Source: CAWBOV01 sp963790525 (lineage in GTDB: Bacteria > Actinomycetota > Actinomycetes > Mycobacteriales > Jatrophihabitantaceae). Taken from it: a stretch of DNA of 64,000 bases. The notes beneath the pieces were generated by a model. That model saw nothing but the letters and a program-made list of their open reading frames with translations, did not search any database and was not told the DNA's origin. Position 1 is the first letter of the stretch. Every line of letters starts with the position of its first letter. The DNA is taken from the NCBI GenBank assembly GCA_963790525.1, contig CAWBOV010000005.1, positions 62,001 through 126,000 of the forward strand. The letters are read 5' to 3'. Made by a program: the position numbers and the translations under genes. Shown piece by piece: positions 8,289 to 19,903 of the stretch.

Positions 8289-8336
8289 GATCTCGTTGCG
8301 CCTGGTGCCCGGGAACGCTCTCCGTGCAACGAGATC
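8289..8336. repeat. 48-bp palindromic element, copy 1 (upstream of DUF559 gene)
   Basis: Arms GATCTCGTTGC (8289-8299) and GCAACGAGATC (8326-8336) are perfect 11-bp inverted repeats around a 26-base interior. Inside, CCTGG and CCGGG can pair as a second short stem with one G-T wobble. An equally long copy with identical arms lies at 9476-9523, on the other side of the DUF559 gene. The layout resembles REP/MITE-like elements. Confidence 0.85.
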
Positions 8337-8404
8337 ACGACCGCACTGTCCACAGATTCCCGTCGCGTGCGGCGCCGGCGGGCGTGGCCGCCGACAGTGG
8401 AGGC

Positions 8405-9430
8405 GTGACCGACGACAGCCGCCGCGCGACCGCGTACGCGCACCGGAGGGTTACCGACGCACACCGCGAGCCGGCGGGCGCGCACCGCGGGACCGGGACC
8501 ACGCACCTCCCGACGCACGCGCACTGCGGGACCGGGAACGCCCACCTCCCGACGGACGCGCACCTGCCGGTCGTCGTGCATCCGCGCAGGCTGGCGACGT
8601 GCGGGTGGAGCCGGAGCGCCATCCGCGCGCAGCTCCGCGCCCGCCGCTGGCAGCGTGTGGGGCGGGCGATCATCAGGCACAACGGCGAGCTCACGACCGA
8701 ACAGCGACGCGCTGCCGCGTTGGTCAATTGTGGGCCGCGAGCCGTGCTCACCTCGTTCACCGCGCTCGACGAGTTCGGCCTCACCGGATGGGCGCGTCCC
8801 GAGGTGCACGTCCTCGTCCCGCAAGGTGCGCGCCTCCGCGCGGTCTCGGAACTCGCCGTCCACGTGCACTACACCGCACCGTGGGGAGAACCGGTGCTGC
8901 AGCCGAACCGCCCACTGCATCGGCTGGCCCCGGCACTCGTCCTCGCCGCGGCGTCGTTCACGCATCCGCGTCCTGGCTGCGCGCTCGTCGCAGCCGCCGT
9001 GCAGCAACGGCTCATCACGCCGGATGCGATCCTGTCCGCCATCGAGCAGAGCCCGCACTGCCGCCACCACGCGGCCCTGGTCAGTGCCGCTCACGACATC
9101 GGGCAGGGAGCCCACGCGCTCAGTGAGATCGACTTCGTCCGCTTGTGCCGGACGCACGGACTGCCGCCGCCGGCCCAGCAACGGATCCGCCGTGACCGCT
9201 ACGGGCGGCGGCGCTACCTGGACGCGGAGTTCCGGCGCGCGGACGGGCGGCTGGTCATTGTCGAGGTGGACGGCGCGCTGCACCTGGCCCCGGAACACTG
9301 GTGGGCTGATCAGTCCCGGCAGAACGACCTGTCGATCAGCGGCGCCCTGATCCTTCGATTTCCGAGCGTGGTCGTCAGGCACGAGCCGGGCGCGGTGGTG
9401 GCACAGCTCCGCGCAGCCCTCGAGCTGTGA
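8405..9430 (+). CDS. DUF559 (Vsr/PD-(D/E)XK-like) endonuclease-domain protein
   Basis: The C-terminal third carries the DUF559 nuclease-like fold. LDAEFRRADGRLVIVEVDG supplies Asp and Glu-x-Asp of a PD-(D/E)XK-type site, followed by WWADQSRQN and LRFPSVVVR. The middle part resembles the AbiEi-like helix-turn-helix/antitoxin N-terminal region of related actinobacterial proteins (GWSRSAIRAQLRARRW, LTSFTALDEFGLTGW). The start is uncertain. GTG 8405 gives 341 residues, but the first 57 are His/Thr-rich and encoded by a 39-bp tandem repeat. GTG 8576 would give a more typical 284 residues. Two identical-arm palindromes flank the gene exactly. The biological role of these multicopy actinobacterial proteins is not established. 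Confidence 0.75.
   Translation: MTDDSRRATAYAHRRVTDAHREPAGAHRGTGTTHLPTHAHCGTGNAHLPTDAHLPVVVHPRRLATCGWSRSAIRAQLRARRWQRVGRAIIRHNGELTTEQRRAAALVNCGPRAVLTSFTALDEFGLTGWARPEVHVLVPQGARLRAVSELAVHVHYTAPWGEPVLQPNRPLHRLAPALVLAAASFTHPRPGCALVAAAVQQRLITPDAILSAIEQSPHCRHHAALVSAAHDIGQGAHALSEIDFVRLCRTHGLPPPAQQRIRRDRYGRRRYLDAEFRRADGRLVIVEVDGALHLAPEHWWADQSRQNDLSISGALILRFPSVVVRHEPGAVVAQLRAALEL
8480..8566 (+). repeat. 39-bp tandem repeat in the 5' part of the DUF559 gene
   Basis: Two imperfect copies start at 8480 and 8519, each beginning GCGCAC-GCGGGACCGGG, and a partial third starts at 8558. The period is 39 bp (13 codons), so the frame is kept. It encodes an AH-GTG-HLPT-type motif if translated. It may be untranslated leader if GTG 8576 is the true start. 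Confidence 0.75.
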
Positions 9431-9475
9431 TCACGACGCGCCGGCGTGCGCCCGATGAGCGGTGGCGCTGATCTT

Positions 9476-9523
9476 GATCTCGTTGCGCCTGGAGCGCAGG
9501 AACGCCCACAGTGCAACGAGATC
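9476..9523. repeat. 48-bp palindromic element, copy 2 (downstream of DUF559 gene)
   Basis: Arms GATCTCGTTGC (9476-9486) and GCAACGAGATC (9513-9523) match copy 1 exactly, and the 26-base interior differs at six positions. The inner pair here is CCTG/CAGG, fully complementary, so the inner stem is kept despite base changes. It lies 45 bp after the DUF559 stop, between convergent genes, and could also act as a bidirectional terminator. Confidence 0.85.
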
Positions 9524-9583
9524 GACTGGGCGCGGCCGACAGCGGCAGGGGTCAGGCGCAGCAGCGGTCAGGTGCGGGGGGCG

Positions 9584-9733
9584 TCAGGTGCGGTCGGGGG
9601 TGACGGTGCTCAGGGGCTGGGCCGCGGCGATGCGGGCGATGACCGGTTCCACCTTGTCCGGGCCGCCGGCCAGCTTCACCAGCAGGCGTGCGGACTCGAC
9701 CTGATCGCGGCTCACGCGCACGACGGTGCTCAT
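9584..9733 (-). CDS. Small conserved-looking 49-residue protein
   Basis: A GGAGGTCCG ribosome-binding site directly precedes ATG 9733. The product begins MSTVVRVSRDQVESARLLV and ends VTPDRT. It looks like a compact helical protein with normal high-GC codon use. The gene follows the 127-residue membrane protein gene by 16 bases on the same strand, so the two are likely cotranscribed. I do not recognise the family. Confidence 0.6.
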   Translation of the reverse strand: MSTVVRVSRDQVESARLLVKLAGGPDKVEPVIARIAAAQPLSTVTPDRT

Positions 9734-9749
9734 CGGACCTCCACGGCTG

Positions 9750-10133
9750 TCATCTGCTCAGTCCATCGTCCTCGACGAAGATCACGTCGTCCAACGCCGC
9801 GGGGAACCGCCCGCCGACCTCGTGCGCCACCACGCCGCCGGGTCCGGTCAGCGCCGCCTGCAAGAGCAGCCGTTCGGCGATCCGCTTGTCGTCGGGCTGG
9901 GCGAGATCGCTGTCGAGCAGCCCGTCCAGGAGCGCGCGCCCCATGCTGCGCCGCCGCTCGTCGGGGTCGCCCATCAGGTCGATCGCGGTGGTGAACCGGC
10001 GGCCCCACTCGTCGCGGCGGCTCTCGGTCACCGCCTCCGCGTCGGGACGGGAGCCGCGCCGCGCGCCGACATAGGCCAGGGCGGCGCCGGTCAGGGACAC
10101 CGCGGCGGCCAGCCAGTCACCCCACCCGCTCAT
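9750..10133 (-). CDS. Small membrane-anchored protein of unknown function
   Basis: This 127-residue protein has one N-terminal membrane segment (about residues 5-25, WLAAAVSLTGAALAYVGA). It is followed by a soluble, acidic, mostly helical domain containing RRDEWGRRF, DLMGDPDERRRSMGRALL and PDDKRIAERLLL. It sits just downstream of topA on the same strand and just upstream of the 49-residue gene. I recognise no family. The repeated Asp-Glu-Arg-Arg helices suggest a cytoplasmic interaction domain, which is inference. Confidence 0.65.
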   Translation of the reverse strand: MSGWGDWLAAAVSLTGAALAYVGARRGSRPDAEAVTESRRDEWGRRFTTAIDLMGDPDERRRSMGRALLDGLLDSDLAQPDDKRIAERLLLQAALTGPGGVVAHEVGGRFPAALDDVIFVEDDGLSR

Positions 10134-10160
10134 GGCTGAGAATGTAGCCCGGGCGGGGTG

Positions 10161-12933
10161 TTACTCGGCGACAGCCGCGGCCGGGACCGCCTTGGCGGGA
10201 ACCTTCTTGGCCGCGACCTTCTTGGCCGCCGTCTTCTTCGCGGTGCTCTTCGTGGCCGCCTTCTTGGCAGGGGCCTTCTTCGCCGGCGCCTTGCGGGTGG
10301 CCTTCTTCACCGGACCGCGGGCACGGCGATCGGCCAGCAGCTCGGACGCCCGCTCGTCGGTGATCGACTCGACGGCGTCGTCGCGGCGCAGCGAGGCGTT
10401 GGTCTCCCCGTCGGTGACGTAGGGGCCGAACCGCCCGTCGCGCACCACCATCGGCTTGTCCGACACCGGATCGACGCCGAGTTCGCGCAACGGCGGAGCC
10501 GCGGCCGCCCGCCGCCCACGCGTCTTCGGCTGGGCCAACAGGGCCAGCGCCTCGTCGAGGGTCACCGTGAACAGCTGGTCCTCGTTCTCGAGCGACCGCG
10601 AGTCGGTGCCCTTCTTGATGTAGGGGCCGTAGCGGCCGTTCTGCGCAGTGATCTCTTCCTTGTCCTCGCCGACGCCCAGCACGCGTGGCAGCGTCAGCAG
10701 CCGCAGCGCGTCGTCGAGGGTCACCGTGTCGAGGGTCATCGTCTTGAACAGCGAGGCCGTGCGCTCACCGTCGGTGACGTAGGGGCCGAAGCGCCCGGTC
10801 TTGGCGGTGACCTCACGCTCGGTCACCGGATCAACGCCGAGTTCGCGGTCGCCGGAGGGCGCCGAGAGCAGCTCCTCCACCTTCTCGGGGGTGAGCTCGT
10901 CCGGCGCCAGGTCCTCCGGGATCGAGGCGCGCTGCTCGGAGTCCGGGCCGCCCTTCTGCAGGTACGGCCCGTAACGCCCCACCCGCACGAGCACGTCGCC
11001 GGTCTCGTCGAGCGGGATCGAGTTGACGCCCCGGGCGTCGATCTCCTCCAGGCGCGAGGCGATGAGGCGCTTCAGTCCACCCTGGGCCGAGATCCGGGCG
11101 GAGTCCGTCGGGGTGTCGCCCTCGCCGTCACCGAAGTAGAACCGCCGCAGCCAGGTGACGCGGGAGGCGTCCCCCGAGGCGATCGCGTCCAGGTCGTTCT
11201 CCACGCTCGCCGTGAAGTTGTAGTCGACCAGCCGCGGGAAGTAGGCCTCGAGCAGCCCGACGACGGCGAACGCGACCCACGACGGGACGAGCGCGCTGCC
11301 CTTCTTCCACACGTAACCGCGGTCCTGGATCGTCTGCATGATCGACGCGTACGTGGACGGCCGGCCGATGCCGAGGTCGGTCATGGTCTTGACGAGCGAG
11401 GGCTCGGTGTAGCGCGCGGGCGGCTGCGTGGAGTGGCCGGTCGCCTCGAATTCGCGGGCGTTGAGCGCCTGCCCGCGCTCGAGGGCGGGCAGCCGCTTCT
11501 CGGCGTCGTCCTTCTCGGCGTCGTCGGTGTCCTCGACGTAGGCGCGCAGGAAGCCGGGAAAGGTGATCGTGCGCCCGGACGTCGCGAACTCGGTGCGCTC
11601 CTGCGCGATCGACGTCCCCGCCAGCCGCACCGAGACGGTGGTGCCCACGGCGTCGGACATCTGCGAGGCCAGCGTGCGCTGCCAGATCAGCTCGTACAGC
11701 CGGAACTCGTCGCCCGAGAGCGCGCGCGCCAGCTGCCCCGGCGTGCGGAACGAGTCGCCCGCGGGACGGATGGCCTCGTGAGCCTCCTGGGCGTTCTTGA
11801 CCTTGCCCTTGTAGGTGCGCGGTTCGGCCGGGACGTAGGCGTCCCCGTAGAGCTCGCGCGCCTGGGTCCGGGCCGCCGACAGCGCGGTCTCGGACAGGTT
11901 CGTCGAGTCCGTACGCATGTAGGTGATGTAGCCGTTCTCGTACAGCCGCTGCGCCACCCGCATCACGACCTGGGAGGACCAGCGGAACTTGCGGCCGGCC
12001 TCCATCTGCAGCGTCGAGGTCATGAACGGTGCGTAGGGGCGGCGGCGGTAGGGCTTCTCCTCGACCCGCGTGACGGCGAAGTCCTGACCCTCCAGGCGCG
12101 CGGCCAGCCCGCGGGCGCCGGACTCGTCCAGGTGCAGGACGTCCGCGGCCGCGCGGCCGGTCTCGGCGGCGAAGTCGCGACCGGTCGCGACCCGGATGTC
12201 GTCGACGGCGACGAGGTCCGCCGTGAACGTGGTCGGGTTGCCCTTCTCGTCCGTCGCGCCGCCGGAGGCGAGGGCGAACGTCCCCTCGACGTCCCAGTAG
12301 TCGGCGGTGCGGAAGCGCATGCGCTGCCGCTCACGCTCGACCACGATGCGGGTCGCCACAGACTGCACCCGGCCCGCGGACAGGCGCGGCAGCACCTTCT
12401 TCCACAGCACCGGGGAAACCTCGTAGCCGTAGAGGCGGTCCAGGATGCGGCGGGTCTCCTGCGCATCGACGAGGTCGACGTCGATCTGGCGTGGCGTGTC
12501 GATGGCGCGCTGGATCGCCTGCGGGGTGATCTCGTGGAACACCATGCGGCTGACCGGAATGGTCGGGTTCAGGGTCTGCACGAGATGCCAGGCGATCGCC
12601 TCGCCCTCACGGTCCTCGTCTGTCGCGAGGAGGAGTTCGTCGGCGTCCTTGATCAAAGCCTTGAGCTTGCTGACCTGCTGCTTGCGCTCGGAGCTGACCA
12701 CGTAGAGGGGCTCGAAGTCGTGCTCGGTGTCGACTCCCAGCCGCGCCCACGCCTCGCCCTTGTACTTCGCGGGGACGTCGGCGGCGTTGCGCGGGAGGTC
12801 GCGGATGTGGCCGATGGAGGCCTCGACGACGTAGCCCGGCGCCCAGGAATCCGCCGATGGTCTTGGCCTTCGACGGGGACTCGACGATGACCAGCTTGGT
12901 GCCGGTACCGCTCTTCCCTCGACTGGCTGCCAC
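10161..12933 (-). CDS. topA: DNA topoisomerase I, with a frameshift near its N-terminus
   Basis: This type IA topoisomerase relaxes negative supercoils. The TOPRIM domain shows LVIVESPSKAKTI and the metal site ATDEDREGEAIAWHL. The active-site tyrosine lies in ITYMRTDSTNLSE. The C-terminus has several repeats of the RFGPYVTDGE type and then a lysine/alanine-rich tail (KKAPAKKAPAKK), as in actinobacterial enzymes. Near 12840 one surplus G in GCCGGGCTAC shifts the frame. Removing it joins GGFLGAG to YVVEASIGHIRDLPRN, the expected sequence, so I treat this as one gene. GTG 12933 is preferred because AGGGG lies seven bases upstream. ATG 12951 is the alternative. Confidence 0.93.
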
Positions 12934-13127
12934 CTGTGTGCCCCTGTTCATCAACGCGATCGGCCCGTGGTTGTACGGCCCGGCAAACACATGCCCAGCC
13001 GGGCGGCACGCTACCTCACGCTAACGACCGATCCGTGTCGTTCGCTTCCCGGGTCGCGGAACTCTCGCGTCCCGGCCCGCCTTATGTCCCGCTTGCACGG
13101 TTCGTGCGCTGCGTGAGGTCCGCGAGG

Positions 13128-13703
13128 CTAGCTCGGCCAGTCCATCCCGCAGCCGGACGGGCGCTCGCCGACCAGCTCGGCGAAGCGCCGCAGCCGCTTG
13201 GCGCCGGTGAGCCGCCAACCGGGACGGGAACGCTCACCGATGGCGACCGCGGCGATACCGAGCGCGGCCAGCTGGGCACCGGCGCTGCGATGGGTGACCG
13301 TGTCGATAGCCGGGGTGCCGAGCAGGAATCCCAGCTCGTCGCGGTGACCCGTCGCGATCGTCCACAACCGCAGCCCCATCGCGCTGAGGACGAGGTCCGC
13401 GGGCGGCCCGATGCGCGCCCCGTGCGTCCACCGCTCGGCGGCAGGGACGAGCGTCGCCAGGAACGCGGTGCGCACGGCCATCAGCCCGCCTTCAGCTTCG
13501 GCGCGCTCACCGACCAACCCGCGCTCGGCCAGTTCCCCGAGCAATGCGCTCACCCGCCACTCGGCGTCGACCAGCACCGACAGCCTGGCCCGGTCGTCGG
13601 CACCGTTGCCGGAGCGCACCCACAGCGCACCCGCGACGAGCAACCCGTCCAGGTCACCGAGGGCGGGCTCGGCAGCGGCGGCACCGAACAGGGAGAACTG
13701 CAT
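13128..13703 (-). CDS. Conserved actinobacterial protein (Rv3647c-like)
   Basis: This 191-residue soluble protein begins MQFSLFGAAAAEPALGDLDGLL. Other regions include EWRVSALLGELAERGL, FLATLVPAAERW and a C-terminal GWRLTGAKRLRRFAELVGE. The same small gene lies beside topA in mycobacteria (Rv3647c) and other actinobacteria, which supports it being real. No enzymatic motif is visible and the function is unknown. Location next to topA hints at a link with DNA topology, but that is speculative. Confidence 0.75.
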   Translation of the reverse strand: MQFSLFGAAAAEPALGDLDGLLVAGALWVRSGNGADDRARLSVLVDAEWRVSALLGELAERGLVGERAEAEGGLMAVRTAFLATLVPAAERWTHGARIGPPADLVLSAMGLRLWTIATGHRDELGFLLGTPAIDTVTHRSAGAQLAALGIAAVAIGERSRPGWRLTGAKRLRRFAELVGERPSGCGMDWPS

Positions 13704-13746
13704 GGTTGGACAGAGTAAGCGCTACCACAGCCTTTTCGGGCCAGCC

Positions 13747-13770
13747 GGCCTGCCCGGCCACGGGCAGGCC
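13747..13770 (-). terminator. Hairpin downstream of hppA
   Basis: GGCCTGCCC (13747-13755) pairs perfectly with GGGCAGGCC (13762-13770) around a six-base loop, 15 bp beyond the hppA stop on the minus strand. No U-tract follows, as is usual in actinobacteria, so termination is inferred from stem strength and position. Confidence 0.6.
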
Positions 13771-13785
13771 ATCGACGAGCTGCGG

Positions 13786-16089
<2,304 letters not shown>

Positions 16090-16299
16090 GCAAGAACTCC
16101 TGTCAGATGGCTTCATTCACGCATCGGCCGACCGGGGTCAGGGACCCACGCATCGGTGACGTGACGATCGACGGACTATATGACATTGCTCGCACCCAGG
16201 TCCGACGCACCGTGACTTACCTCACGCGCGCGGGGCGCAGACAGCGCACGGACGACCCCCCGACGACCCGCCGACGACCGACGGGCGATCGCGGGGACG

Positions 16300-16635
16300 T
16301 CAGCCGGTGGTGGCTGCGGCCACGGTGGGATGGATGGCGAAGACCGCGTCCAGTCCCGTGATCCGGAACAGTTTCAGGACGCGCTCCTGGGGGCACACCA
16401 GGCTCACCGCGCCACCGAGTTCGGCGGCCTTGTTCTGTGCGGCGACGAGGACTCCGAGGCCCGTGGAGTCGATGAAGGCGATCCGGCTGAGGTCGACCAC
16501 GAGGCTGGGGCTCGCCGGCGACAGCAGTGCGGCCAGGCGTTCCCGCAGGGACGGCGCGGAGTAGACGTCGACCTCGCCGCCGACCTCGAGGACCTGGCGG
16601 TCACCGACCGGGGCGGTGGACAGCGACAGGTTCAC
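16300..16635 (-). CDS. STAS-domain anti-sigma factor antagonist
   Basis: This 111-residue SpoIIAA-like protein from GTG 16635 is supported by a GAGGAGGAG ribosome-binding site. VVDLSRIAFIDSTGLGVLV is the family core, with Ser57 in DSTGLG as the likely phosphorylation site. Unphosphorylated, such proteins bind anti-sigma kinases and free their sigma factor. No partner kinase or sigma factor is adjacent in this window. The gene diverges from the helicase gene. Confidence 0.9.
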   Translation of the reverse strand: MNLSLSTAPVGDRQVLEVGGEVDVYSAPSLRERLAALLSPASPSLVVDLSRIAFIDSTGLGVLVAAQNKAAELGGAVSLVCPQERVLKLFRITGLDAVFAIHPTVAAATTG

Positions 16636-16793
16636 GGTCTCCTCCTCGCCACGGTGCTGATCGTGTGCCGGAGCCGACGGCCGTGGCACGGGGCCAACCT
16701 CCGTCCCGGCAGCGCTGTCTCATCCGGCAGGCATCATCGTGCCATACCGGACGAGCCCGCCCGGTCCCCGAGAGGCTGGAGCGCCGCACCCCG

Positions 16794-19160
16794 ATGACCG
16801 GCCCGCGCCCCGAACGTCGCGACGACGACGGCGCCGAACGACTGCTATCCGCGCTGCGCTCGTCGGGCTCGGCCGCGACGGCGGAGACCGACCCGCTCAC
16901 GCACGTCGAGCGGGTGCCGGCCCGGGCCGGTGTGCACGCCCCGTGGCCGGACTGGGTCCCGCGCGAGCTGGTGGCGACCTACCGCGGCCTCGGCATCGAT
17001 CAGCCGTGGCGGCACCAGGTGGATGCGGCCGAGCGGGCCTGGAACGGCGAGGACGTCGTCGTGGCGACAGGGACGGCGTCAGGCAAGTCCCTCGCCTACC
17101 AACTGCCGGCACTGGCGGCCCTGGCCGGAGACGACCGGGCGCGCGTGCTCTACCTGGCACCGACGAAGGCGCTCGCGGGCGACCAGTTGCGCGGGCTGCG
17201 CGCCCTGATCGAGGCCGCGGACCCCGCGGGCGGCGGGGTGGCGAACCTGCGACCGGCGACCTACGACGGCGACACCCCCACCGACGAGCGGGACTGGGTG
17301 CGCGCCCATGCCTCGTGGATCCTGACCAATCCCGACATGCTCCACCACGGGATACTGCCTCAGCACGGCCGGTGGTCGTCCTACCTGCGCCGGTTGCGAT
17401 ACGTCGTCGTGGACGAGTGCCACTCCTACCGCGGGCTCTTCGGCGCGCACGTGTCCCACGTCCTGCGCCGCCTGCAGCGGTTGTGCGCGTCCTACGGCGC
17501 CCACCCGGTGTTCATCCTCGCCTCCGCGACCGTCGCCGATCCCGCGGTCTCCGCGGAACGCCTCATCGGGCGCCCCGCGGCAGCGGTGGCCGACGACGGT
17601 TCGCCTCGCGGCGCACGGGTCTTCGCGCTGTGGGAGCCACCCCTGACGGCTCTGCGCGGGGAGCAGGGGGCGCCCCTCCGGCGCGCGGCCGGGTCCGAGG
17701 CCGCCCGCCTGCTGGCCGACCTGGTCGTGGCAGGGGGGCGGACGCTGGCGTTCGTGCGCTCGCGGCGGGGAGCGGAACTCACCGCGCTGTCCACGCAGCG
17801 GTTGTTGCGGGAGGTGGGCGCCGACGACCTCGCGCCGCGGGTCGCGGCCTACCGGGCCGGCTATCTGCCCGAGGAACGGCGCGCGCTCGAGCAGTCGCTG
17901 GCCGACGGCGAGCTGCTCGCCGTTGCCGCCACGAACGCGCTCGAGTTGGGCATCGACATCGCCGGTCTGGACGCGGTCCTGCTCGCGGGCTATCCGGGCA
18001 CGCTCGCGTCGCTGTGGCAGCAGGCCGGGCGTGCCGGGCGCGCCGGCGGGAGCGCGCTGGTGGTGTTCATCGCGCGCGACGACCCGCTGGACACCTATCT
18101 GGTGCACCATCCGGACTCGCTGTTCCAGCGGCCGGTGGAGGCCACGATCTTCGACCCCGCCAACCCGTACGTCCTCGCGCCGCACCTCTGCTGCGCGGCT
18201 GCGGAGATGCCGCTGACAGACGCCGACCTGCCCCTGTTCGGCGGCCCGGCGGCGGAGGAGCTGCTCGCGGCCCTCGTGGCGCGCGGGGTGCTGCGCCGCC
18301 GCTCGAACGGGTGGTACTGGACATCCCATGACCGGCCGCGGGCGGACCTGCGCGGCACGGGTGGCGAACCCGTCACCATCGTCGAGGCCGCCACCGGGTC
18401 CCTTCTCGGCACCGTCGACGCCGAGGCCGCGGACAGCTCCGTCCACGACGGCGCGGTGTACCTGCACCAGGGCCGGAGTTACGTCGTCGATCGTCTGGAC
18501 CTCGAGCACCGGGCGGCACTGGTCCACGCCGAGGAACCGGACTGGACGACCTCGGCGCGCGACATCACCGACATCCGCATCCTCAGCACGCTGGCCTCGA
18601 GCAGCCACGGCAGTGTCAGCGTCCACTTCGGCGAGGTCGAGGTGAGCCACCAGGTGGTGAGCTACCAGCGACGGCGCATCAGCTCCGGCGAGATCATCGA
18701 CGAGAACGAGCTGGACCTGCCCGAACGCCGGCTGCCGACCCGCGCGGTCTGGTACACCGTCGAGCAGGAGGCTCTGGACGGGATCGGGCTCGGCATCCTC
18801 GACGTCGGCGGAGCGGCCCATGCCGCCGAGCACGCCGCGATCGGGCTGCTGCCGCTGTTCGCCACCTGCGACCGGTGGGACATCGGCGGGGTCTCGACCG
18901 CGCTGCACGCCGACACCGGCCGGGCGACCGTCTTCGTCTACGACGGGCACGCCGGTGGCGCGGGCTTCGCCGAGCGGGGGCACGCCGTGCTGACCGACTG
19001 GCTCACCGCCACGCGGACAGCCATCGACGCCTGCGAGTGCCTGGAGGGCTGCCCCTCCTGCGTCCAGTCCCCGAAGTGCGGCTCCGGCAACACCCCGCTC
19101 GACAAGCCCGGCGCGGTCGCGCTGCTCGACCTCGTCCTGGACGCGATCGCCGGGCGGTAG
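16794..19160 (+). CDS. DEAD/DEAH-box helicase with DUF1998 (MrfA/YprA-like)
   Basis: This 788-residue superfamily 2 helicase has ATGTASGKS (motif I), VVDECHSYRG (DECH, motif II), ASATVADP (motif III) and QQAGRAGRAG (motif VI). The C-terminal DUF1998 region ends with a cysteine cluster CECLEGCPSCVQSPKCG, likely metal-binding as in MrfA, the Bacillus mitomycin-repair helicase. It is orthologous by position to Rv3649. ATG 16794 is chosen because the sequence before it is not protein-like. It converges on the tad genes. Confidence 0.93.
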   Translation: MTGPRPERRDDDGAERLLSALRSSGSAATAETDPLTHVERVPARAGVHAPWPDWVPRELVATYRGLGIDQPWRHQVDAAERAWNGEDVVVATGTASGKSLAYQLPALAALAGDDRARVLYLAPTKALAGDQLRGLRALIEAADPAGGGVANLRPATYDGDTPTDERDWVRAHASWILTNPDMLHHGILPQHGRWSSYLRRLRYVVVDECHSYRGLFGAHVSHVLRRLQRLCASYGAHPVFILASATVADPAVSAERLIGRPAAAVADDGSPRGARVFALWEPPLTALRGEQGAPLRRAAGSEAARLLADLVVAGGRTLAFVRSRRGAELTALSTQRLLREVGADDLAPRVAAYRAGYLPEERRALEQSLADGELLAVAATNALELGIDIAGLDAVLLAGYPGTLASLWQQAGRAGRAGGSALVVFIARDDPLDTYLVHHPDSLFQRPVEATIFDPANPYVLAPHLCCAAAEMPLTDADLPLFGGPAAEELLAALVARGVLRRRSNGWYWTSHDRPRADLRGTGGEPVTIVEAATGSLLGTVDAEAADSSVHDGAVYLHQGRSYVVDRLDLEHRAALVHAEEPDWTTSARDITDIRILSTLASSSHGSVSVHFGEVEVSHQVVSYQRRRISSGEIIDENELDLPERRLPTRAVWYTVEQEALDGIGLGILDVGGAAHAAEHAAIGLLPLFATCDRWDIGGVSTALHADTGRATVFVYDGHAGGAGFAERGHAVLTDWLTATRTAIDACECLEGCPSCVQSPKCGSGNTPLDKPGAVALLDLVLDAIAGR

Positions 19161-19559
19161 CCGCTGCGCCCGTGCCCGGGCGCGCGCGGTCACCTCCCCC
19201 ACACCGGGCAGGCGGGCCACCACGTCCACCCACACCCGCACCGACCCCGACCGGCCGGCCGGATCGAGCTCGACGTCGCACCCGGTCAGTGCGGCGTCAT
19301 CGCGCGCCGCCAGCGCCTCTGCCCGCGCGCAGATCGCAGCCGGCGTCGGGTCGACGCCGATGCCGAGCGCCCCTGCGAGCGCCGCGAGGTCTGCCGCCGC
19401 CTCAGCGCGATGCCGAGCCAGAACTGCTTCGGTCCGCGCCGTCGCCACCACCGCGCACCCCAGCACGATCCCCGCCGCCGCGAGCACCCAGACCGCAACC
19501 GACCCGCGCTCCCCCGCACGCGGCGGACGCACACCGGGGCGCCGCGGATTCCGGCTCAT
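19161..19559 (-). CDS. TadG-like (Rv3654c-type) helicase-adjacent pilus protein, 3' end unresolved
   Basis: Starting at ATG 19559, the protein has a basic N-terminus, GSVAVWVLAAAGIVLGCAVVA as the single membrane span of TadE/TadG-like Flp proteins, and RHRAEAAADLAALAGA, the hallmark of the Rv3654c family. After VGEVTARARARAQ no in-frame stop appears before the sequence runs into the convergent helicase gene. Either an indel hides the stop or the genes overlap. The right edge of the coding span is firm, but the left edge given is arbitrary. The start overlaps the end of the tadE-like gene by four bases. Confidence 0.65.
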
Positions 19560-19903
19560 CGGGGCTCCACGGCCGCAGTGGCGCGCTCGGTGACGGTCAC
19601 GTCCGCGATGCCGGTCCCGACGGGCCTCAGCGTGACGGTCACCGTCGCCGTCACCAGCCCGTCGGCGATCGTCACCGAGATCCGCGCGCCGGATACCGCC
19701 GACTCGCCCAGCGCCACGGCGGCCGGGTCGCCCCGGGCCGCTGCTCGCGCGACCTCGCGAGCGGCGTCGGCACAGCGCACCCGTTCGTCCGCCGCGTGGA
19801 CCGCGAAGATCGCCACCAGCATCAGCACCATCAGCACCGGCAGGGCCGCCGCGAGCTCCACGGTGGCCATGCCCGCATCACCGCATCGGCCTCGCGCCGT
19901 CAC
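19556..19903 (-). CDS. TadE-like Flp pilus assembly protein
   Basis: This 115-residue minor-pilin-like protein starts at GTG 19903, overlapping the stop of the DUF4244 gene. GMATVELAAALPVLMVLMLVAIFAV is the prepilin-like motif with the conserved Glu after the cleavage region and a single hydrophobic helix. The rest is a small beta-rich exported domain. It is equivalent by order to Rv3655c and should be processed and assembled with the DUF4244 pilin. Confidence 0.85.
   Translation of the reverse strand: MTARGRCGDAGMATVELAAALPVLMVLMLVAIFAVHAADERVRCADAAREVARAAARGDPAAVALGESAVSGARISVTIADGLVTATVTVTLRPVGTGIADVTVTERATAAVEPR

Noticed and set aside
10158..12890. Very long open frame opposite topA
   Set aside because: It is antisense to clear topoisomerase coding sequence and is rich in Arg/Gly/His; long antisense frames are routine in high-GC DNA.
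16090..16299. Specific promoter upstream of hppA
   Set aside because: A CATATAGT segment near 16178 could be a -10 element but no convincing -35 partner is visible.
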